Shown here: positions 59,301-64,000 of the stretch, in pieces | Layout: every line of letters begins with the position of its first letter | Numbering within the stretch: position 1 is the stretch's first letter | Assembly (NCBI GenBank): GCA_027491155.1 | Contig: JAIXWR010000021.1 | Span: 1 to 64,000 of the forward strand | Origin: Verrucomicrobiaceae bacterium | GTDB taxonomy: Bacteria > Verrucomicrobiota > Verrucomicrobiia > Verrucomicrobiales > Akkermansiaceae | Direction of reading: 5' to 3' | DNA: 64,000 nucleotides | Notes under the pieces: model-generated | Seen by the model: only the letters and a program-made list of their open reading frames with translations | Database searches by the model: none | What the model was told of the DNA's origin: nothing | Program-made: the position numbers and the translations under genes

Positions 59301-59924
59301 TCAGCCCGCGAAATTCGCGGCGACGACGTCCCAGTTCACCACGTTCCAGAACGCCGCGATGTAATCCGGGCGGCGGTTCTGGTAGTGCAGGTAGTAGGCG
59401 TGCTCCCAAACGTCGAGGCCGAGGACCGGGGTGCCTTCGATGCCGGCGACGGCCTTGCCCATCAGCGGGGTGTCCTGGTTGGCGGTGGAGCCGACCGACA
59501 GCGTGCCGTCGGCGTTCTTCACCAGCCATGCCCAGCCGGAGCCGAAGCGGGTGGCGCCGGCCTTGGCGAAGGCTTCCTTGAAGGCGTCGAAGGAACCGAA
59601 GGCCTTGTCGATCGCCGCGGCGAGTTCGCCGGACGGGGCCTTGGCACCGCCGGGGGCGATGACTTTCCAGAAGAACGTGTGGTTGACGTGGCCGCCGCCG
59701 TTGTTGCGGACCGCGCCGCGGATGTCTTCCGGCACGGCGGAAAGGTCGGCGATGAGGTCCTCGACGCTCTTGGCCTCGAGGTCGGCCTTGCCGGCGATGG
59801 CGGCGTTGAGGTTGGTGACGTAGGCGTTGTGGTGCTTGCCGTGGTGGATTTCCATGGTCTTCGCGTCGATGTGGGGTTCGAGCGCGTCGAGGGCGTAACC
59901 GAGGGCGGGAAGAGTGTGGGCCAT
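59301..59924 (-). CDS. Superoxide dismutase, Fe/Mn type
   Basis: A 207-residue enzyme converting superoxide to peroxide and oxygen. It begins [36 protein letters not shown]. Metal ligands are the His in EIHHGKHH, the His in NHTFFW, and Asp and His in LDVWEHAYY. The GGGHVNH stretch and the Gly-Gly region point to Mn or cambialistic use, but metal choice cannot be fixed. No export signal, so cytosolic. The long upstream frame on this strand is a shadow of rmuC. Confidence 0.95.
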   Translation of the reverse strand: MAHTLPALGYALDALEPHIDAKTMEIHHGKHHNAYVTNLNAAIAGKADLEAKSVEDLIADLSAVPEDIRGAVRNNGGGHVNHTFFWKVIAPGGAKAPSGELAAAIDKAFGSFDAFKEAFAKAGATRFGSGWAWLVKNADGTLSVGSTANQDTPLMGKAVAGIEGTPVLGLDVWEHAYYLHYQNRRPDYIAAFWNVVNWDVVAANFAG

Positions 59925-60036
59925 GATGGTGGGATCGGTTTGGTTTGCGTTCGCGGGGCGGCGCCGGTACTCCGGGCAGGCGCGCGACGGGGCTGACGAT
60001 GCCCCGCCTGACGCCATCCGCAAGGAACAATCCGCC

Positions 60037-61509
60037 ATGCCACCCGAGCTCGAAGCCGCCCTGCCCTGGATCCTCAGTTCGCTCGCCGGAGCCTTTTTCG
60101 GCTGGCTGCTCACCGTGCTCGCCCTGTCCGGCCGCCGGGCGCGGCTGGAAGAACGGATCAAGGCGGAGGAACGCCGGATCACCGAGCTGGAGGCGCGCCA
60201 CGCCGCGACGGCCTCCGAGGCGGCCCAGTCCGAGGCGAACGGCCAGGCGCTGCGCACCCAGCTCGCCGAAATGCGGACCCGGCTGGAGGACGAAAGCAAG
60301 GCCGCCGCGGAGAAGCAGGCCTTGCTCGACCGCGCGGAGCAGCGGCTGGCCGACACCTTCAAGGCGCTCTCCTCCGATGCCCTGAAGTCGTCCGCCGAGC
60401 AGTTCCTCCAGCTCGCCAAGACCTCCCTGCAAAGCCACACCGAGGAGGCGAAGGGCGATCTGGAGAAGCGCCGGATCGCGATCGAGAACCTGGTCAAGCC
60501 GGTGGCCGAGTCGCTGGGCAAGTTCGAGCACCGCATCGGCGAGATCGAGAAGTCGCGCGAGGGTGCCTATGCCGAATTGCGGACCCAGGTGAAGGCGCTC
60601 GCCGACGGCCAGCTCGGCCTTCAGCGCGAGACCGGCCAACTGGTGAAAGCGCTGCGCCAGCCGACCGGCCGCGGCCAGTGGGGCGAGATCCAGCTCCGCC
60701 GCGTGGTGGAACTTGCCGGCATGCAGGAGCACTGCGACTTCGAGGTCCAGACCACCACCACCAGCGACGAGGGCAAGCGCCTGCGCCCGGACCTGATCGT
60801 CCGCCTGCCGGGAGGCAAGACCATCGTGGTCGATTCCAAGACCCCGATGGACGCCTACCTCGACGCGCTCGAAGCGACCGACGACAGCGCCCGCGAGGAA
60901 GCGCTGCACCGCCATGCGCGGCAGGTCCGCACCCACATCACCCAGCTTTCCTCGAAGAACTACGCCGCGCAGTTCGACCACGCGCCGGAGTTCGTCGTGC
61001 TGTTCCTGCCGAGCGAGTCGTTCTTCTCCGCGGCGCTGCAGTGCGATCCCGGCTTGATCGAGCGCGGCGTCGACCACGGCGTGATCCTCGCCACGCCGAC
61101 CACCTTGATCGCGCTGCTGCGGGCCGTTTCGTACGGCTGGCGGCAGGAAGCGCTGGCGGAGAACGCGAGGGAGATCTCGGCGCTGGGCCGCACGCTGCAC
61201 GAGAGGCTCGGCACCCTGGCCGGGCATTTCGGCAAGCTCGGGAAATCGCTGGAGAACGCCGTCGGCCACTACAACGCGGCGGTGGGCTCGTACGAGACCC
61301 GCGTGCTGAGCACCGCCCGCAAGTTCGAGGAGCTGCAGGCCGCCGCGGAAAACACCACCTTGGCCGGACCGGAGCCGGTCGAACGCGCGCCGCGCCTGCC
61401 GGCCGGGCTTCACCCGCTGGAACCGGAGGAGGACTTCGCCGCCGCGCCGGATCCCAAGGGAAAGGCGCTTTCCGCCGCCTCGGATCTCCGCTCGGCGCTG
61501 GAAGGGTGA
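60037..61509 (+). CDS. rmuC: DNA recombination protein RmuC
   Basis: A 490-residue RmuC-family protein. An N-terminal membrane helix (~10-31) precedes a long coiled coil (~35-150) and the endonuclease-like core: [45 protein letters not shown] (PD-(D/E)xK-like Asp...DSK), [16 protein letters not shown] and [22 protein letters not shown]. RmuC limits inversions at short inverted repeats in E. coli, which is of interest in a window rich in such repeats. It diverges from the sod gene. Confidence 0.92.
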   Translation: MPPELEAALPWILSSLAGAFFGWLLTVLALSGRRARLEERIKAEERRITELEARHAATASEAAQSEANGQALRTQLAEMRTRLEDESKAAAEKQALLDRAEQRLADTFKALSSDALKSSAEQFLQLAKTSLQSHTEEAKGDLEKRRIAIENLVKPVAESLGKFEHRIGEIEKSREGAYAELRTQVKALADGQLGLQRETGQLVKALRQPTGRGQWGEIQLRRVVELAGMQEHCDFEVQTTTTSDEGKRLRPDLIVRLPGGKTIVVDSKTPMDAYLDALEATDDSAREEALHRHARQVRTHITQLSSKNYAAQFDHAPEFVVLFLPSESFFSAALQCDPGLIERGVDHGVILATPTTLIALLRAVSYGWRQEALAENAREISALGRTLHERLGTLAGHFGKLGKSLENAVGHYNAAVGSYETRVLSTARKFEELQAAAENTTLAGPEPVERAPRLPAGLHPLEPEEDFAAAPDPKGKALSAASDLRSALEG

Positions 61510-61523
61510 GCGGTACGCGAAGG

Positions 61524-61550
61524 CTCCGGCCCGCACGCGGCAGGCCGGAG
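61524..61550. terminator. Hairpin between rmuC and the pseudopilin gene
   Basis: CTCCGGCC (61524-61531) pairs with GGCCGGAG (61543-61550), loop 11 nt, no U tract. A possible shared terminator of convergent genes. Confidence 0.4.
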
Positions 61551-61572
61551 AAATCGCCGGGTCAGGGAGCGA

Positions 61573-62022
61573 TCACCACTCCAGGCCTGCTTCCATCGTG
61601 TGGTTCTCGGTCGCCGAGAGCGAGCAGTTGATGTAGAGTTGGCCGACCGGCGGGAACACGTCGGGATGGGTCCGCTCGTAGGTTCCTCCGCCGTCGCAGG
61701 TTTCGCTGCCCTGGATGGCGGCGAACTGCTGGTCGGAGATGTAGCCCTTGGCATGCATGTGGACGGCGATGTCCTGGGTGCCGCCTTCGGCGTAGGGCAT
61801 GCCGCCGGCAGTGTAGCCGTACATGTTCTGGTAGGAGCGGACGGAGGTCTGCACGGTGCGCATGTTGAGGATGCAGCCGGTGCGGTCGGCACCGTTTTTC
61901 CAGGCACGGGCTCCGAGGAACAGGATCATGGTCAACGAGAGGAGCACGGCGATCACCACTGTGATTTCCAACAGTGTGAAGCCGCTCCGTTTCGAAGACC
62001 GCTGGGGGGATGCGGTTTTCAT
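61573..62022 (-). CDS. Type II secretion/pilus pseudopilin-like protein
   Basis: A 149-residue protein with a prepilin leader: KRSGFTLLEITVVIAVLLSL, cleaved after G14 and N-methylated at F15, with E19 (Glu5 of the mature form). The hydrophobic helix (15-36) is followed by a short globular part typical of verrucomicrobial PulG-like proteins (TGCILNMRTVQTSVRSYQNMYGY). It stands alone, without secretion genes. It could be a minor pilin or one of the many orphan prepilins of this phylum. The ATG at 62022 fits; the upstream frame is a shadow. Confidence 0.85.
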   Translation of the reverse strand: MKTASPQRSSKRSGFTLLEITVVIAVLLSLTMILFLGARAWKNGADRTGCILNMRTVQTSVRSYQNMYGYTAGGMPYAEGGTQDIAVHMHAKGYISDQQFAAIQGSETCDGGGTYERTHPDVFPPVGQLYINCSLSATENHTMEAGLEW

Positions 62023-62182
62023 AGTGGGGGGTGAGGCGAACGTAACAGGGATCGCGGCGGGCAACATCACGTGATCGCGGAATCCCGGGCGGACCGCGCA
62101 AAGGTGTCGGACAACTCTTCCTTGACGGATCTCTCCCGAAGCGATTCCTCTTATGTGAACCCATTTAAAACCCCTGATACCG

Positions 62183-64000
62183 ATGAAACCCAATACCCCG
62201 GCGGACTCCGCCTCCTTTGCCGTGCGCTTTGCCCTCCTGGCCACCGCCCTCGCCTTCACCGGAGGCCATGCACAGGCCCAGCTCACCTGGAATTCGGCCG
62301 GTGCCACCAACAACTGGAGCACCGCCTCGGGGAATGAAAACTGGCTCCCGGGCGGCGTGGTTTGGACCCAGAATTCCAACGCCGTTTTCGACGCGGGCGC
62401 CGAGTCGATCAACGTCACGACGGTCAACACGTTCAACAACCTCAGCTTCGACGTTTCCGGCTTCATCATCACCAGCAGCGGGGCCGGATCCCTCGCGCTC
62501 GCCAACGACTTCGCGTCCACCATCGCGGTCACCAACTCCGGCGACACCGCCACGGTCAACGAGACCCTGGCCAACAACAGCGGCATCCCCAGCACCCTCA
62601 CCAAGACCGGTGCCGGCACGCTGATCCTCTTCGGCACCGCCGCCAACACCTTCTCCGGCGGCCTTTCCGTCTCGGAAGGAACTCTCGTCGCATCCCACGA
62701 AGGCGCACTCGGGACCGGACCCGTCACGGTTGCAAGCGGGGCCACCCTCGACGTGAACAAGGGCAACGTGACGTTCACCGGCCTTTCCAACTCGCTTTCC
62801 GGAAGCGGCACCGTCCGCGTGACCGCGCTCGGCACGGGGACCAACACGGTCAACCTCAACGGCAACCATTCCTCCTTCACCGGCAACCTCGTGGTCGGCG
62901 TCGGCGCCGCCGCGGGAGCCGGCAAGATCCAGCTCAACGGTGCCGACAACGCCTCCACCGCCATCACGGTCGAACCGAACGCGACGGTCTTCACCTCCGC
63001 CGGATCCCACAACGCCTCCATCACCCTCAAGGGCGGCGACACCGGTGAAAGCATCGGCCAGCTCCGCGTCGACGGCGCGGCCACCGTCTGGGCCGGGCCG
63101 GTGATCCTCGACGGGGCGATGACCGGAGCCAACGACGGCATCGTCGGCAGCAACTCCGGCCCCGCCACAATCAGCGGCGTGATTTCCGAGCTGAACGGAC
63201 CGCGCGATCTGACCAAAGCGGGCGCCGGCACCCTGGTCCTCACCAACACCAACACCTACACCGGGCTCACCCGCATCTTCGGCGGCAACCTCAGCGTCGC
63301 CACCATCGGGAACGCCGGCAATCCCGGACCCATCGGCACCAACAGCACGATCGCCCTCGGCAACCTCGCCACCGGCGGCACCCTGATCTACACCGGTGCC
63401 GGCGAAAGCACCGACCGGGTGATCGACCTGGGCGGCACCTATGGCAACGGGGGAGTCAGCCAGTCGGGCACCGGCTTGCTGAACTTCACCAGCGCCCCGA
63501 CCGCCAGCGGGGTGGGAGGCAAGACACTGGTCCTCAGCGGAGACACCGCGGGGATCGGCGAAATCTCCGGGACCATCGGCAACATCTTCAACAACGGCGG
63601 CACCGTCTCGACCACCGCCAGCGCTGCTTTCGCTGCCGCCGCGACCTCGATCACCGTGGCATCGGTCACCGACGTCGTCATCGGCTCCATCGTTTCCGGA
63701 ACCGGCATCACCAGCTCGCAGCGCGTCACCAGCATCACCGGCGCGGGTCCCTTCACCATCGGCTTGAGCGCCGGGGCGAATGCCGCCGGCACCCTCGGCC
63801 AGACCATCACCTTCACCCAGCCCAACGCGATCAACAAGCAAGGCACCGGCACCTGGGTGCTCTCCGGAGTCAACAGCTACACCGGCATCACCAACGTCGC
63901 CGGAGGGGTGCTCCGCGTGACCAACAACAGCTCCCTCGGCTCCGACACCGGAGCCACCCGGATCACCGGCGATGTCAGCGGCTCCGGCCGCGTGGAGTGG
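62183..64000 (+). CDS. Autotransporter-associated beta-strand repeat (PATR) protein, 5' part
   Basis: An open frame of 606 codons that runs off the window, so the C-terminal half is missing. A long signal peptide (MKPNTPADSASFAVRFALLATALAFTGGHAQA) is followed by QLTWNSAGATNNWSTASGNENWLPGG, the common start of these proteins, and repeated passenger beta-helix units such as TLTKTGAGTLILFGTAANTFSGG, DLTKAGAGTLVLTNTNTYTGLT and KQGTGTWVLSGVNSYTGIT (TIGR02601). Verrucomicrobia encode many very large such surface proteins, often with a PEP-CTERM or beta-barrel end. Ser/Thr/Gly/Asn-rich composition. The stop is not seen. Confidence 0.9.
   Translation, partial: MKPNTPADSASFAVRFALLATALAFTGGHAQAQLTWNSAGATNNWSTASGNENWLPGGVVWTQNSNAVFDAGAESINVTTVNTFNNLSFDVSGFIITSSGAGSLALANDFASTIAVTNSGDTATVNETLANNSGIPSTLTKTGAGTLILFGTAANTFSGGLSVSEGTLVASHEGALGTGPVTVASGATLDVNKGNVTFTGLSNSLSGSGTVRVTALGTGTNTVNLNGNHSSFTGNLVVGVGAAAGAGKIQLNGADNASTAITVEPNATVFTSAGSHNASITLKGGDTGESIGQLRVDGAATVWAGPVILDGAMTGANDGIVGSNSGPATISGVISELNGPRDLTKAGAGTLVLTNTNTYTGLTRIFGGNLSVATIGNAGNPGPIGTNSTIALGNLATGGTLIYTGAGESTDRVIDLGGTYGNGGVSQSGTGLLNFTSAPTASGVGGKTLVLSGDTAGIGEISGTIGNIFNNGGTVSTTASAAFAAAATSITVASVTDVVIGSIVSGTGITSSQRVTSITGAGPFTIGLSAGANAAGTLGQTITFTQPNAINKQGTGTWVLSGVNSYTGITNVAGGVLRVTNNSSLGSDTGATRITGDVSGSGRVEW

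Noticed and set aside
62165-63841. 558-codon minus-strand frame
   Set aside because: Antisense to the PATR protein, whose sense frame is open to the window end and has clear family repeats.
1-64000. rRNA, tRNA or CRISPR loci
   Set aside because: No conserved rRNA segment, no tRNA-like T-arm with matching acceptor stem, and no regularly spaced repeats were seen on reading both strands; a weak tRNA could still be missed.

Overview
The window is GC-rich (roughly two thirds G+C by eye) and reads like a free-living, heterotrophic member of the Verrucomicrobiota, probably Verrucomicrobiaceae/Luteolibacter-like. The evidence is family content: a DUF1501 protein next to a cytochrome-c/DUF1549/DUF1553 protein, a PVC-type membrane-bound-dehydrogenase/haem protein, a TIGR03803 (Gloeo/Verruco) repeat protein, an autotransporter-associated beta-strand (PATR) protein, and many secreted sugar hydrolases. 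Genus is an inference; no rRNA or tRNA gene is visible.

Layout. 0-2.6 kb is a plastic edge: the tail of an IS4-like transposase, a secreted DNRLRE protein, a VapC-like remnant and an intact UPF0175/DUF3368 toxin-antitoxin pair. 2.6-16.3 kb is a polysaccharide-use zone: DUF1501 and DUF1549/1553 proteins diverging from a PVC haem protein, then a sigma-70-family factor, a GH88 unsaturated glucuronyl hydrolase, a secreted sugar isomerase-like protein and a GH10-like hydrolase. 16.3-24.8 kb is mostly housekeeping: bis-CDGSH protein, TrkH/TrkA potassium uptake, leuA, thiE, serS and a Tat-exported thiol-dioxygenase-like cupin. 25-32.5 kb holds a DUF4143 ATPase facing a 2102-residue DUF4062-STAND NTPase with propeller and solenoid. 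32.6-44.1 kb has a GDSL esterase, a MATE pump with a structured leader, a four-gene DCC oxidoreductase/wax-synthase-like operon with a perfect palindromic operator, an unknown Cys-rich-N-terminus protein, a GlsB protein, a transglutaminase-esterase fusion, an M14 peptidase and an EEP nuclease. 44.6-52.5 kb holds an OxyR-like regulator, a NYN/PIN protein, a Verruco-repeat protein and a low-GC C-M-R restriction-modification operon; two inverted copies of a 118-bp repeat lie at 45.6 and 51.9 kb. 52.6-64 kb holds an HtrA protease with a catalytically dead paralogue, a two-domain GH18 chitinase, superoxide dismutase, RmuC, a pseudopilin-like protein and the start of a PATR protein.

Working together: the secreted hydrolases (GH88, GH18x2, GH10-like, PVC haem/DUF1549 proteins) fit degradation of complex, probably sulfated or amino polysaccharides. 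OxyR-like, SOD, thiol dioxygenase and DCC proteins form a scattered redox theme. The restriction-modification operon, STAND protein and toxin-antitoxin genes form a dispersed defence theme.

Three cross-cutting DNA signals stand out: (1) a recurrent promoter layout, TTGnnn-16/19-TAGnnT, ending 5-12 nt before the ATG, which predicts many leaderless mRNAs; (2) the octamer CTGTTAGA/TCTAACAG, found 12 times in coding DNA and in several reading frames; (3) degenerate heptamer tandem repeats in intergenic DNA.
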